A stretch of DNA of 64,000 nucleotides from positions 37,694-101,693 of the forward strand of contig NW_019091600.1 in NCBI RefSeq assembly GCF_001949145.1. Reading direction: 5' to 3'. A program made the position numbers and the translations under genes. Positions 25,198 through 36,539 of this stretch are shown here, piece by piece (position 1 is the first letter of the stretch; every line of letters starts with the position of its first letter). The notes under the pieces were generated by a model. That model was not told the origin of the DNA, searched no databases, and saw only the letters and a list, made by a program, of their open reading frames with translations. Origin of the DNA: Acanthaster planci (taxonomy: Eukaryota; Echinodermata; Asteroidea; Valvatida; Acanthasteridae).

Positions 25198-25835
25198 NNN
25201 NNNNNNNNNNNNNNNNNNNNNNNNNNNNNNNNNNNNNNNNNNNNNNNNNNNNNNNNNNNNNNNNNNNNNNNNNNNNNNNNNNNNNNNNNNNNNNNNNNNN
25301 NNNNNNNNNNNNNNNNNNNNNNNNNNNNNNNNNNNNNNNNNNNNNNNNNNNNNNNNNNNNNNNNNNNNNNNNNNNNNNNNNNNNNNNNNNNNNNNNNNNN
25401 NNNNNNNNNNNNNNNNNNNNNNNNNNNNNNNNNNNNNNNNNNNNNNNNNNNNNNNNNNNNNNNNNNNNNNNNNNNNNNNNNNNNNNNNNNNNNNNNNNNN
25501 NNNNNNNNNNNNNNNNNNNNNNNNNNNNNNNNNNNNNNNNNNNNNNNNNNNNNNNNNNNNNNNNNNNNNNNNNNNNNNNNNNNNNNNNNNNNNNNNNNNN
25601 NNNNNNNNNNNNNNNNNNNNNNNNNNNNNNNNNNNNNNNNNNNNNNNNNNNNNNNNNNNNNNNNNNNNNNNNNNNNNNNNNNNNNNNNNNNNNNNNNNNN
25701 NNNNNNNNNNNNNNNNNNNNNNNNNNNNNNNNNNNNNNNNNNNNNNNNNNNNNNNNNNNNNNNNNNNNNNNNNNNNNNNNNNNNNNNNNNNNNNNNNNNN
25801 NNNNNNNNNNNNNNNNNNNNNNNNNNNNNNNNNNN
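25198..25835. other. Assembly gap (638 N)
   Basis: A run of N inside element 1. Genes are open on both sides: the coiled-coil membrane protein on the minus strand to the left and another coiled-coil membrane protein on the plus strand to the right. Confidence 0.99.
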
Positions 25836-25836
25836 G

Positions 25837-26028
25837 AATAGCGAAATTAAAGATCAACTGTCAGAAATTCGAGCTGACTTAAGCAACATCGAGCAAATTC
25901 TGGGTGACATGCGCGCAGATATCGATCACGTCGGCGATAAGATCCAAAGTGAAAAATTCGGAGATCTATATTTCGCAGCGGGTTTAACATTAATCGCGTT
26001 TTCTTTTCTTTTAAAAATACTTCAGTAA
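25837..26028 (+). CDS. C-terminal part of a coiled-coil, tail-anchored protein, element 1
   Basis: The frame emerges from the gap and runs to TAA at 26028. It reads as an amphipathic heptad helix (IKDQLSEIRADLSNIEQIL, then MRADIDHVGDKI) followed by a C-terminal membrane helix (FAAGLTLIAFSFLLKIL). This is a typical tail-anchored layout. It precedes the capsid gene by about 43 bases and is on the same strand. The start is lost in the gap, so it is partial. Confidence 0.6.
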   Translation, partial: NSEIKDQLSEIRADLSNIEQILGDMRADIDHVGDKIQSEKFGDLYFAAGLTLIAFSFLLKILQ

Positions 26029-26070
26029 AATAAAAATCGTAAAATAAGAATCGTATAATGTAAAGGTAAT

Positions 26071-26640
26071 ATGTCGCATCAATACACTAAAAAACTAAAC
26101 CGGAGTCGCAGGCTAAAAGTGCCTCGCGCGATCAAAGGCGAAAGACGCAAAGTAACCATTACCTACAACCCGAACACGATAGCCGCGGGTCACACGTTAA
26201 ACGTGAAATTCCCGGCTTTAGGCATGGACGACGTAATTGTACCCGGTACCGCCAAACTCGCTTTTTAACTCGATCTAGACGGCGCATCCGACGATAACCG
26301 TACCGTGTATAACAACATGGCTCGAAATTTAATCTCGGAAATCACCGTGAGTCTACAGGGAAATAAGATCGTCAGTTACCGAGACGCGGACGTTTTTCAT
26401 AATTTTAAGGACAATTGGATGACTCTGTCGCAAACTAAAAATATGGCTTAATTTGGTTTGGAAAAGGAAAACGTGGCAAAATGAAGACTCGGGCTGGCGA
26501 TAAAAACGAAGTCGTAAACAACGGCGAGGATAAAGCAATCGCAGACGCTTTTAAAAACAGATACGCGATTCTATTGGACACGCCGATGTTGACAGATCAC
26601 AGTCACCTCTGCCCTCACGGCGAACGGGTATCCAGCGTCC
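26071..26640 (+). pseudogene. Major capsid protein, N-terminal part, element 1
   Basis: It starts MSHQYTKKL and is collinear with the capsid gene of element 2 (53032, minus). Shared landmarks are HTLNVKFPALG, an LDGASDDN block, SLQGNKIVSYRDA, and the NRYAILLDTPMLTDHS segment. The last resembles the conserved loop of double jelly-roll capsid proteins of Polintons, which build the icosahedral shell. Nonsense changes (TAA in place of the Lys codon seen in element 2, at about 26266; TAA near 26450) and a frameshift disrupt it. A Penelope-like insertion truncates it just after the conserved loop. Confidence 0.65.
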
Positions 26641-27200
26641 TTCATCCGGCAGTCATCGAGACCCAAGACCAGCACCGAAGTGGAGCGACCGGAGTACAAG
26701 GCTTTCACCGTTCTTCCCTTTGTGGACGGTATCTCCGGACGGCTGAAGAGGATCCTGGAGGACCACGGCGTCCGCATGTGTTCCGATCATCCACCACCTT
26801 GAGGAACCAACTCGTGCGTCCTAAGGATCCCATCCCACCCGGAAGACGCGGAGGAGTGGTTTACAAGATACCNTCCACATCCGCCCGAATGGACACAACA
26901 TCAACAGAGACAGCGGTATCGACATCCCCGGGTTCTGGCTCCCCACCATCCGCCAACACAACCACCAGAGCATTGGAGCGCAACGGAGCCACACCGAGGA
27001 CACGCCCCCTCACGCCCTTGAAGTGGAGCGTGCGACGCCTGCTGAGGTCGCCCCTACTGCGTCCGCAATACACGGCGGGGGACACGCAGAGGACGCGGTC
27101 CAGCGGTATATAGCGGACCCTGCAGCATCCAGACTTCAGTTGCCTGATGAAGGCTAGCAGGACTAGCAGCCGAAACGTCGCTACCAGCAACACGACACCG
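26640..27200 (+). mobile_element. Penelope-like retroelement 3' fragment inside element 1
   Basis: GC-rich sequence unlike the flanking AT-rich element. The plus strand encodes, in shifted frames, FTVLPFVDGISGRLKRIL, then LRNQLVRPKDPIPPGRRGG and VVYKIP. This is the linker into the GIY-YIG endonuclease domain found at the C-terminus of Penelope-like reverse transcriptases. The end carries the LPDEG motif seen at the 3' end of such elements. It is 5'-truncated, broken by frameshifts and contains one N (26873). It interrupts the capsid gene of element 1, so it inserted after element 1. Confidence 0.7.
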
Positions 27201-27204
27201 CGAG

Positions 27205-27395
27205 TCATCGATTATCTTTTTACTGTATTGGAAAATTTTGTTTAGCAATCTATACGTTTTTGGAAATCTTGTTTGGCGAGGGCGTTTTCCCAGTGCTTAT
27301 CCGAAACTTGATTTGGGTAACGAGCCGGCTAAATGATAAATCTCTGCGTCCGTCATTTTTTTATTAATGGCCCATTTATTTAAGGCAAAAAAATT
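27205..27395 (-). other. Short remnant of an element 1 gene
   Basis: A minus-strand frame with MTDAEIYHLAGSLP followed in another frame by NQVSDKHWENALAKQDF. It lies between the Penelope fragment and the hairpin. The codon composition resembles the other element genes, but the piece is too short and broken to name. Confidence 0.25.
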
Positions 27396-27427
27396 AACCT
27401 CAGTTACTCCGAAGAATAACCGAGGTT
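27396..27427. terminator. Conserved gene-end hairpin, element 1
   Basis: The arms AACCTCAGTTA and TAACCGAGGTT form an 11-bp stem (one G-U pair in minus-strand RNA) with a 10-base loop. It lies 18 bases beyond the stop codon of the acidic-tailed protein gene. Element 2 has a related hairpin with the same CCTCAGTTA arm at the same place relative to the homologous gene. Confidence 0.6.
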
Positions 27428-27444
27428 CAATTGATTTTTCAGAT

Positions 27445-28245
27445 TTAATCGACTTTTAATTTCACGGGAGATTCAGATCCAGATTCCAATCCAGATTCAA
27501 ATCCGCTAAACGCTTGCAACACCGCCTTATTTGAAATTAGCCCGTCGTTCAAGTTTTCTATTTTTCAACATTGCCGCTGTCACTCTATACCAAACGCTAG
27601 CGCCGCAAGACAGTGAACCATGGGCACCGTAATATACGTCTTTTGCGCAAATAAATGATTGCACGTCGCATCTCTTATTGAAAAATTTATCGATATTTAA
27701 CGAGTCAATGGGGGGGCTTTCAGTGATCAAATAGAGAGGCATAGGGATCTATTTTAACGTACATTTGGTTTTTAGCCGTGTAAGGTGGTTTAACTACATA
27801 CTCGATCTTGTTCAATTCATCGATATCGCGACTGGCTTGGTAGGCGTTTACGGTATTAGACGGGAGATTAGACTTGTGAGATTCGATAAATTTATAAACG
27901 GCCAAATTTATGTGATTGAGTACGTTTGCCGTAGGTTCTTGTATTTAGTAGCAAATTTGACGGCCTTTGACGTTTTCGGACGTTTTATCTCAAGTGCCGT
28001 ATTTGTAAAGCGGGTTTATACCGTAACATGGTTCGATCGTCATAATCAACACGTGTTTATTTTGACCGTTGTGATGGTAAAAAATGGGCGAAGTGCATTG
28101 GCTAACTTGAGCCCCTTCTTTAATCACGGGTTTTAAAATGATTAATTTACTCGGGTCAAAGGGACCGTAGGTGACGTTGGGGTCGCAGTTGTCGGCATTG
28201 AGACGCTTTGTGGTCGTCGGAAACGATATATACTTGGGTTGACAT
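27445..28245 (-). pseudogene. Acidic-tailed protein of unknown function, element 1
   Basis: It starts MSTQVYIVSDDH and is homologous to 45902-46714 in element 2. Identifiable pieces include VVKPPYTAKNQMYVKIDPYASLFD, FFNKRCDVQSFICAKDVY and GASVWYRVTAAML. The tail GLESGSESPVKLKVD is Ser/Glu-rich. Acidic C-terminal tails are common in single-stranded DNA-binding proteins, which would fit a replication role, but I do not recognise the fold. At least two frameshifts disrupt this copy. Confidence 0.5.
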
Positions 28246-28286
28246 GGTTCTAATTTTCCGGCTTTAGCCAGATTTTTTTCTCATTT

Positions 28287-28787
28287 TTATTCGGGCGGGA
28301 TTTCTACTTTAATTAAATGTTCGACGTCAACGTCGTATTCAATAATTAGTCCAATTTTGTATAAATCCGTATCGAGTTTAGTCGGTGAATCTGGCAGTGG
28401 CTCGTTTTCTCGCGCGTGCCTCAGCTTTTTATGCTTGCCGTCTACGAACACCACGTGATCCATTCCTTCCAACTCGATACAATTTACGCAGCAAACACAA
28501 TCGGTACAACCAAAACATTCGATACAATTGCTGCAATCGTAACAGTCCTCGCAACTGTCCAAGGCATTTAAATTTTGACAGTCGTATGAATTAAAACCGC
28601 AAAAGTCGCAATTGTAGCAGTCGTTACAACGGGTGCAGTCGTGGCATTCGTGGAAATCCTGGCATTCTTTACAATCGGTACATTTGCATAAACGTTTGGA
28701 ATTTAAACAATGAAAGCAATCGTACAAATCTATCAAGTCAATTGAATTTCTCGTGTCTTTGCAAAATTAACGATTTACGTTCGTTGT
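28287..28787 (-). pseudogene. Cys-rich protein with C-x-x-C triplet repeats, element 1
   Basis: A minus-strand frame rich in Cys spaced every third residue (CKCTDCKECQDFHECHDC, CNDCYNCDFCGF, then CEDCYDCSNCIECFGC). A conserved C-terminal domain (GMDHVVFVDGKHKKL through IGLIIEYDVDVEHLIKVEI) follows. Homologue of 45291-45848 in element 2. Here the Cys region and the C-terminal domain are in one frame, showing that they are one protein. An in-frame TAA lies near the 5' end (about 28769). Regular Cys triplets suggest metal clusters or a disulphide-laddered solenoid. Function unknown. Confidence 0.6.
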
Positions 28788-28849
28788 ATGGTCTAGCATA
28801 TCTGTTTATGTAGTGTTTATTTATTTTTCTCGTTTTTTCTAACGGGCAA

Positions 28850-29045
28850 GTAGCGACGGGAAGTCCCTTTTTTGTTTGAGAGTGATCGTCACGAGTTGTT
28901 GACAGAAAAGTGCGCCGGGGTCAAAAGGTCAAGGTAAGTGAAGTGGGAAACCCCGGCGCGGGTGGCGGGTGGCGGAGAGGAATGTGAAAGCGGGGTGAAA
29001 GGGAGTGAAAGGGGAGGTGGCGCAGAACTCTCCAATCCCTACTAC
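28850..29045 (-). repeat. Right terminal inverted repeat of element 1
   Basis: Reverse complement of the left repeat: it begins GGGAAGTCCCTTTTTTG, runs through GAAAGCGGGGTGAAAG and ends CTCTCCAATCCCTACTAC. It differs from the left copy by small substitutions and one fewer GAAAGCGGGGT unit. Confidence 0.9.
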
Positions 29046-29049
29046 CTAG

Positions 29050-30930
29050 CCACCATGTAAAAATTGATCAATTTAGTTGTTCGTATGGCTTATTTCAAAC
29101 CTGAAAGGGAAGCAGTTTTCAGCATCGACACCGATCAAACAATTATTTTGCACCGAACAAAGTCCAGTATCGATAACGCATCCTGCAGTGCAGGCGTCAC
29201 GACTTGAATGTGAGGAATAAATGCAAAAGGCGGGGAGATCAAAATCTCATTCGAACCACGGACATTAAATGGTCCGTACTCGAACTTGGACCTGATGATA
29301 AGTCGTTTATTGACACGGGTGGGGTACACACGTTTCAAGGGAATGATGAAAGCCACTGAAATGCAGCTTGTATGCTGTGTCCGTTCTCAGATTTGACCAG
29401 GGAGAAATAAAAGACACGGAGTCTTTAATTTCTCCGTGCTTTGACTGCGTGCATCCCGCCCCCTCTCCATAGTTTCGCCATTGTCTGTGTTTTGTCATAC
29501 ACATGTACCTCTGTCTTGAAAAATGTTTTCTTTTCGACGCAGAAAGATAGCATGACATGCATGCAGCGCTCCTGCAGTGCATATAACTACACAACACAAT
29601 GCAGGGACCCTGATGTTCAAATATGCTTCTTTTGGCGCCCTTGATTTAGACGTTCAACTTATAAAGCTCACTGTCGCCGTCTGTTTACGTCAGTCGCAAT
29701 AAAGAGTTTCCATCATTGTAACGTCTCATCAGAAACGAATCGGCGAGGCTCTCTGCGTCTCTCTACGTCGATAAAGAAACTAGGCTTGAAGTTTGACATT
29801 TCAAAATGGGAAGCTTCAGGAGGCGTGAAAACTAGTCTCCTCTCATTACTGGCAATAAAAACATCTTGCCCATAGACAGTTGTGTAATAAAAAGTACTGA
29901 GCACAGCCTTCCTATGGGGATTTTACACGGGGCAGCCCTATCACGTTCTGTGATTGTTGAAGAATGATTTCTAACTGCAACAACCCCAAGAAAGACTCAG
30001 GTGGCAATTTTATATTCCTATGTAACCTGACGATAGGTTTAAAAAGAGATTTTATTAAACGACTTAGGTATTAGACTTTAGAATTTGTCGTAAAGGCCTA
30101 TGCAGACTATTCGTTTAAGCTGATTTTCTAAGTCTCCTGTTTTAACATGTCTTTTTAAAAGCATTTACTAACATGAAAATACTTTGTAACTTTCCATGTG
30201 AACGGAGTACACTTATTGCCCTTGACGTCATTTATTCAAAATTTTAAGTGAGAAGTCAAATTTCGGCGTGATTTCTCTTTCAGATCAAGCAATCTGTTCT
30301 CTTCCTATGCAGTTAATATACGCTTTATAAATATCTTATCAGGGCCCCTTTTTTTCGAAGGTGATGTTAAAGAAGCAAAGGTTCGCGAAAATAATTTTGA
30401 GTTCTACTTTGGGGAGGGGGCAACTTTCAGACTTTAAACTTAAATTGCTCGTTCTGAGCAATTCCGACCAGTGGCGTGAATCTTTTCTAGGGACTGGGGG
30501 ATGACTTAAACCAAAACTGCCCGGCTTTGAAATTCGAAAAAAGGGGGAGAGGGGAAGTTAGTCATTGTGTTCCGCTTTTTAGTTTTATATTAAATACGGT
30601 TTGATAATTTAGGAAATTCAAAGATACCTCAAAATAATTCTTCAGTCCACCCTCTGGTTGGACATAGGCCTATCAACAATTACGACAACCGCAGTGTTAT
30701 TGCACATGATTGTTGACTACTGGACTATAAAAACGACTGCGCCATGTTTGTGATTGGTCATTTTTATAGGAATAAGATTCCAGCAGGTGATGGCTACCAG
30801 CTTAGCCGAGCGCCATCTAGCAGGCCGTTTTATGTGATGTGGCATCGACAGGCACGGTTATAGGCGCTTCACCAGATACACAACGGAGTTTATAAAGGTG
30901 AATTGATATTGATGTCAGAATCTGTCTTGC
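29050..30930. other. Sequence upstream of METTL27-like gene A
   Basis: No supported gene. The part from about 30330 to the start of gene A resembles 58190-59650 upstream of gene C (shared words such as CCAGTGGCGTGAATCTT and TTTTATATTAAATAC). It therefore belongs to the duplicated unit and may contain its promoter. A stretch near 29740-29900 resembles 36840-37030 upstream of gene B. Confidence 0.5.
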
Positions 30931-30937
30931 GTTACAA

Positions 30938-33900
30938 ATGAACGAGTCAGAGCAAAGTGTTGAGGGTTTTCACCACTTTCGGAGCCGAATCTACGCCCAT
31001 CCTTCAGGTGGGGAGAAACTGGTTCAAGTTTACGATGACTGGGCAGATCACTACAAGGAGGTAGGCCTGAACCTTTTTCGACATTCTTGCATCAAGCGAT
31101 CCGACAAGCAAGCAAGCTAGGCATTTTGTGTATGAACCCATGAGCAAGAAAGTGGCCCTTGTCGTAAGTCATGTTGTAAAAATCCATACTCAACACGCCA
31201 GATGTGGATCCGTATACACACAAAATTTAATATGCAAAAGTCTGTAAGAAGAGCTCCAGTTATTTAGACTGAAGGAATGTGATTGGTCAATTCGGGTGAA
31301 TGAGCCCCATGTCCTTATCCTGATTGGTCAGTACTAGTTTTCACAATCTTAGTCCATGGCAGAAACTGATGTTCATGAAAGGTATTCCCCAAATTTCCTT
31401 TTTCTTATAAGCAGTTGGAAATTCGTTTTTGTGAATAATTTCAGTCCAAATCCCGGAAATCCCGGCGAAATGGGGTATACATCCCCACTTGCCAGGGATA
31501 GGCAATTGAATCATCCCCCCTTTTTTGTCGTGAGCAAAAAATTGAAGTGGATTGTGAAGAATTTTGGGGACTTCCAACGACTGACATGTTTTGAATGTCT
31601 GCTATATTCAGGGTACCCATCCGAAGGGGCGTCCGCTTCTACCAAAGCCCATTGTGCCCGGTGATGAGAGACACAAGGTGTTATACGTTCTATGCAGGAC
31701 ATAAATTATTCAGTCCGATGCTGTAAACGTTGTTTCCGAAACATGGAAGAACTACTGTTTACTGGAGAGCTCGAGGAGGCCATCTTGGACGCTATTCAAA
31801 ACGGATTCGATAATGACGGTTCCTTCCTTGAGCTCACCCGTCTGCCAACAACTCAACCACTCTATCAGTCCTTGCAGTTAACATGCTATCTTCCTTCTGC
31901 AACGTTGTCTCCCAGATCCGGCCTATTCCCGTGGAATTATAAAATAAGAAACCGTCTCACATAATGCCCTTTCGCCTTCACGTCCAAGTCCTTATAAACG
32001 ATAATATCATCCCTCTTAATCACATGAACTTTGCGTATAACGGCGTGAACTACCGTGTGCTCTTGCCAAAGGAGTCCGTGCAGTGTATCAGCTGCGGGGG
32101 GTTCGGCCACATCAGCCGGGCCTGCTAGAAAGAACCCTCTAACCCTGAATCTCGCCCCGGCCCAACAGACAACGCCCTCAACCCCCACCTGCATCCACTC
32201 ACGGTAAATCTGACCCCAAACAACTGTCGACACGATCGAATTCTCCGACTCCCGACGGGGGCGACGCTGCCTCTGCGGGCCATGGTGCTTTGTCCGGGTC
32301 CGGTGTTCTATCTGCGGAGGGGGGCGGTGGCCTACGCGGACTCCCGTTTCTGCTCCGGCGTGTGTTCGGGCGAAGGGCCGGGCCCCTCGATCAGGTTCCA
32401 CGGTGCATCCTGCAGGGGCCGCACCGTCGCCACTGGTGTCTGCTGGAGGCGACGGGTCGGCTTCCGCTGGTGGGTCGTCGTCGGGGGCCTCGGTGGGGTT
32501 GTCTCCTGGGAGACTACCCAGCCCGGTAAACAGAGCGAGTACATCCGAGGATCCCCGCAGGCTCCCTCCCGTCTCTTTTCAGAAGCAACTAAGCGGAAGA
32601 AACCCCCTTTCTAAAGACTCTCCAACAACACCCCCCTTAAATCCCACTCAAATCCCGCTCACCTGTTTGAAAAATGGCTTGTAAAATCTCCTCCCCTATG
32701 CAAACCACGTCTCCCATAGCCCTGGATGCCCAAACCCCTAACCCTTCCACCCAGGCCTCCGTGGTTGATAACACTGACACGGACTCAGCGCAGTGGAGGA
32801 CTTGCAGCCTGTCTCAGGTCTGCGGGTCTCCCCACTTGCAGAGGTCCCGTAAAACCAGAAGAACTGCTTTATATTTATGAAAAAACATACAAACGTAAAA
32901 TCCAGCAAAAAGCCTGAAACAACTGCACGAAAGTTCACGACCGATATCCCTGGACTTGTCGCCCAACTCGGACCACTGAAAACCAGCCCTCTGATCTGAA
33001 GCAAAGCTCAGCAAACTCATCAAGAAATTCGATGTGTAATTACTCTCACCTTTAATTATCAACTCTGATTTCATTCATTAACTTTTTATACTGACACTGT
33101 CATTGCTCACACTCAACGAGAGGGGCTGTCCTTCTGTTATAAGTGTTTCCCTTTTCATCGATAGACTTTGCAATAAACCGGATGTTATCTTTCTTCGAGA
33201 AACCTGCAATTCTGGTCGAACTACGCCCCTTTTTATAATCCTAACTGCTCGAGTGGGTCGGGGGTCACTACTCTCGTAAGAAACAATATACTAGAATCTA
33301 CTTCTGGTTTTGGTGGCTATGTGACTTTCACTTTCCATTAATCATTCACTTTTATATTTCACATTTTTCTTCATCGATCTGTTATTTTGTTATTTGTAAT
33401 TTAATAAATTGTTGCTGAAACCATTTCGAATAATTTCAATCATCTTGTATTGTTTCCGGTTCCTTCTACTTCTATCTATAATTCATCTTCAGTCTGTCTA
33501 TTCTTGTTAAATTAACAGATCTGTCGTTTGAAATGAATTCAATCCATGTTATTCCTTATATTGAATAATTTAACTGTTATTGTCTCACTTCGATTTACTT
33601 TGCCGATTAATTATTCATGTTCATTTTCTTAAATTTTGTTTACCCTTCTTTTATTTGTAAATAATGTAATCTTTGTTTACTTTGTTTTTGCATTATTCTT
33701 ATGTGTTTGTTCATTTCAAATCTTAAGATTTCATTTGTTTTCATTGGTTTTACTGACAAACGTTTTTACACCTCTTTTACCGTACAGAAGACCTTCAGGC
33801 CTAATGTTTTTAGAGCTGTGAGTACAGGCAGGTGTCTCAAGCCTGATACTTGCATTAATCATGTTTATATGCACATTTGCCGAATGTTGTACAGGTGTAC

Positions 33901-34496
33901 TTAGGTTTTTCAGAGTATTTCAGAGAATATTTTTGCACTCATTGTTTCAGTCTTAGTAAGTTAAAGCCCTACTGTGAGATTCCTAAGATGAGAGCAAGCC
34001 AGTAGGCTGGTTTCATAATTGAGTCATTAGAGGGCGAACTATGCTCAAGCCATTATTGTGGACTATCATTTTAGGACCACTAACAAAGTTAACCCTGATC
34101 AGGAATGGTTCTTTCAGTAATTACGAATGGTACCGGAATAACGAGTATGAAGGCTTTGATACACACTCTCAGAACAGAGGCAACCTTGTTTTCAATTCCA
34201 ACCTCATGTTCTGGGTTTTCTTATTCAGCGACCCCAAGTCCAAAATGACATGGCCAGAGACAGGTGCATAGACTGAGAGCATAGCTGCTGCATGTACATT
34301 TTCCTCACCTGGTTTGTCATTTTCTGTCGGCTGAATTCCTGTCAATTGTCGTGCCATATTTTCTCCTAGTCAGCAAAATCTCAGTGTGGGTTACTGTGGT
34401 CCTGCCAATCTGGCTGCCCTTGTGTCTGACGTCATAAGAGATAAATCGGCCAAGATCCTGGATGCAGCGTCTGGAATAGGAATGGTTGGAGAAGAG
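30938..34496 (+). pseudogene. METTL27-like gene A, exons 1-2 only
   Basis: Exon 1 (30938-31060) starts MNESEQSVEGFHHF and ends at a GTAGGC donor. Exon 2 (34374-34496) has a CAG acceptor, QNLSVGYCGPANLAALV, the SAM motif ILDAASGIGMVGEE and a GTTAGA donor. Both are 123 bases and phase 0. No exon 3, 4 or 5 follows before gene B. Sequence like intron 2 of gene B continues to about 35800, then jumps to sequence matching the 3' flank of gene B (35865 versus 42595), so about 1.1 kb with exons 3-5 was deleted. A LINE fragment lies in its intron 1. Confidence 0.75.
31605..33755 (+). mobile_element. LINE (non-LTR retrotransposon) fragment in intron 1 of gene A
   Basis: Inserted where alignment between introns 1 of genes A and B breaks (about 31605) and resumes (about 33755). 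The plus strand holds an ORF1-like part with FRLHVQVLIN and a CCHC zinc knuckle (CISCGGFGHISRAC, about 32080-32125), a Pro/Ser-rich region, and the beginning of an ORF2 endonuclease with KPDVIFLRET (about 33180-33205) and SGSGVTTLVRNN. Stops and frameshifts are frequent, and no reverse transcriptase follows. I cannot name the clade. Confidence 0.65.
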
Positions 34497-35864
34497 GTTA
34501 GATAGTCTGAATTGGTAGGACTTCCATTTGGATAAGTGGACCAGTGGAACGGTGTTCAAAGTGGAGGGGAGAGGGAAAGCCTGAACAGGGGCAGATACAA
34601 TATTTGTTAGTGGGGGGAGGTTAATGTTTTAGCACCTCCAATGGCTTGGGAAAAGTTGAGGAAAACAGCTACTTTTTCACACCGTGCCATCCCACAGTTT
34701 TACCACTGGTAAGTTGGACCCTCTAAAAATCACGAACAGTCAGTCCTACTTGTGGAGCCATCGACATGTGGAAAAGTCATTTTCATGTGACCTATTAATA
34801 TCTTCAGCACACTCTGACGACGACCAGTACGACCCGGGACGCTACATTGTAAAATTTCATTAAAATGTGGTTAGGACCAGTGGTGTTTCCATCAGGGGTG
34901 GGGGCAGGGGCCGGTAGGGGAGGCCCACGGATTTTTGTTTTTTAAGAATACTTCATCAGAAAGAAAGTAGATCTACATGTAATTGGTACATTTGTTTATA
35001 AATATAAGCACCGGAACCAGTAAGAAAATAACACCATAAAAGATAACAAGGATGTCGGGACCGTTAGTAAGGCTTCTGATATCCTTCTCTCCAACATCAT
35101 GTTGAATAAACCCGAAGCCGCATTCGCTCTTGAATTTGTCCCCTGATACCAAAGACTGGATACGCCGCTGGCTAGGACAGGACGAAATTAGGAATGTTGG
35201 TAGTTCATCCAAGATCGTACTACTAGGTTTTTACTGCATTGCCGGCACGTGTTAGCGTGCGTCCTGACTGTTAAAATATGAAAGACTTCGATACGGGTGT
35301 CCTACGACGTTAATTTAAAGATAACGGTGACAAGGTAACACGTTGTTCTGCGTGTATATGACATTATGCGGTACGCTTGTTGCTGGCGTACCAGTTTTCG
35401 AGCATTTATATTGGCTAAAACGTGCACCGTCAGTTCTCTGGTAGGACCGCCGTTGAAACGGCATCAAATTCTTCCTGATTGAGCTGCGCTTGTACCGCGT
35501 CTATAAAGATTCGAGTACTATGTTAATTTGCCAAGACTTTGTGCATTTGCCGTCTTCACCAGGTTTGTTAATATAGCCTACTGTCACTGGAATTAGAAGA
35601 CGCTACGACCCTTCGACGTAAATTTGAGTACCCTCACAATTTTGGCACGGCGTCCCCGTCCATGAAGACCCTACAGCGTAGCTATCAGTTCCCACTGAGT
35701 TCTTACTGAGATGTACAAGATCTCAAAAAGATTGCCCAGCTCTCCAGATTTCTTGAGGACGTAGTAAGATCGTGTTGGAATTGATGGGGGTTTCAGATAA
35801 ATGTCAAAATGAGCATGGGGAGAGTTTGGTGTCAAAAGGATACGAAATAAAACAATGATAGTAC

Positions 35865-36400
35865 ATGTACATAATGTTGGAATGAAGTTAACTACCAACC
35901 ATTTGCATTTTGGCTGTTCCTGCAAACAACAGCTGTGCTACACATTTATCTCCTGTCATCATTTGCAATGCCACAAAGTCCTTTTGAAAACTGGTTTATT
36001 TTGAAATGGATTGTAGATAAGGTCTTGGGTCTTTAAAATTTACTTATAATTAAAACAAGAATAGAAGACAACATCCTGAAGGGCTAATGCTTCACTGGCT
36101 ACAAATTTCTCAGCAATAACAGGATATCAATGCCTTGTATTTTCACGTTAAAGTGTGACTTTTGGCAGGCAGAATTAAAAGACAATAATGCAGTGACACA
36201 ATTTTTGTACACCGCTCATAAAATGCTGCTGATTAGAAAGTAATCTTTCCATTAAAAAGAACATAGGTAGTGGTGTTTAACAGTCAGTTTTCTTTGGGGC
36301 AGTTATTTTGGGCAGATCGTTCATTACAGACACCACTATTGATGCTAAAGGATTTTGGACTAAATAAATACTAGAATATCTTCACCCGTAAAACGGTAAC
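35865..36400 (+). repeat. Duplicate of the 3' flank of METTL27-like gene B
   Basis: Bases from about 35865 match 42595-43090 almost word for word (for example ATGTTGGAATGAAGTTAACT and GGCTGTTCCTGCAAACAACA). In gene B this sequence follows the last exon. In gene A it follows the deletion junction, so it marks the right edge of the tandem unit. Confidence 0.75.
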
Positions 36401-36539
36401 AAGAGCGCCCTCGCTCAATACAGCTCCCATTTGCTTGCGCAGCCAATCTTCATATTCTGAAAGATATCGGAAAATATTGCCCATGGCAAAATGTATTTTT
36501 ACATTCACAAGAAAATGCAGGGGGTGGAGAAATAAGACA

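Larger units (their letters stand above)
22184..29045. mobile_element. Element 1: degraded Polinton/Maverick-related virus-like element
   Basis: About 6.9 kb bounded by inverted repeats (22184-22391 and 28850-29045). Inside are, left to right, parts of a protein-primed family B DNA polymerase (+), a DDE integrase (-), a small membrane protein (-), an assembly gap, a coiled-coil membrane protein (+), a capsid gene (+), a Penelope fragment, an acidic-tailed protein (-) and a Cys-rich protein (-). Polymerase, integrase and capsid together define Polinton/Maverick-type elements (adintovirus-like). Every long gene carries stops, frameshifts or deletions, so the copy is dead. A CTA trinucleotide is found just outside both ends, too short to call a target duplication with certainty. 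Confidence 0.85.

Noticed and set aside
25159-25882. Two long open frames of over 230 codons on opposite strands
   Set aside because: They consist almost wholly of N from the assembly gap.
26481-27113. A single 210-codon plus-strand frame
   Set aside because: It is a chance fusion across the junction of the element 1 capsid gene and the Penelope-like fragment, with several frames mixed.
28385-28594. Plus-strand frame rich in Arg, Asn and Tyr
   Set aside because: Shadow of the Cys-rich gene on the other strand; the regular pattern is the complement of Cys triplets.
22181-29049. A 5-6 bp target-site duplication for element 1
   Set aside because: Only CTA (or CTAG overlapping the repeat) is shared outside the ends, too short to be convincing.
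32282-32684. Overlapping Gly/Arg- and Pro/Ser-rich frames on both strands
   Set aside because: GC-rich part of the decayed LINE ORF1; only the frame with the zinc knuckle has support.
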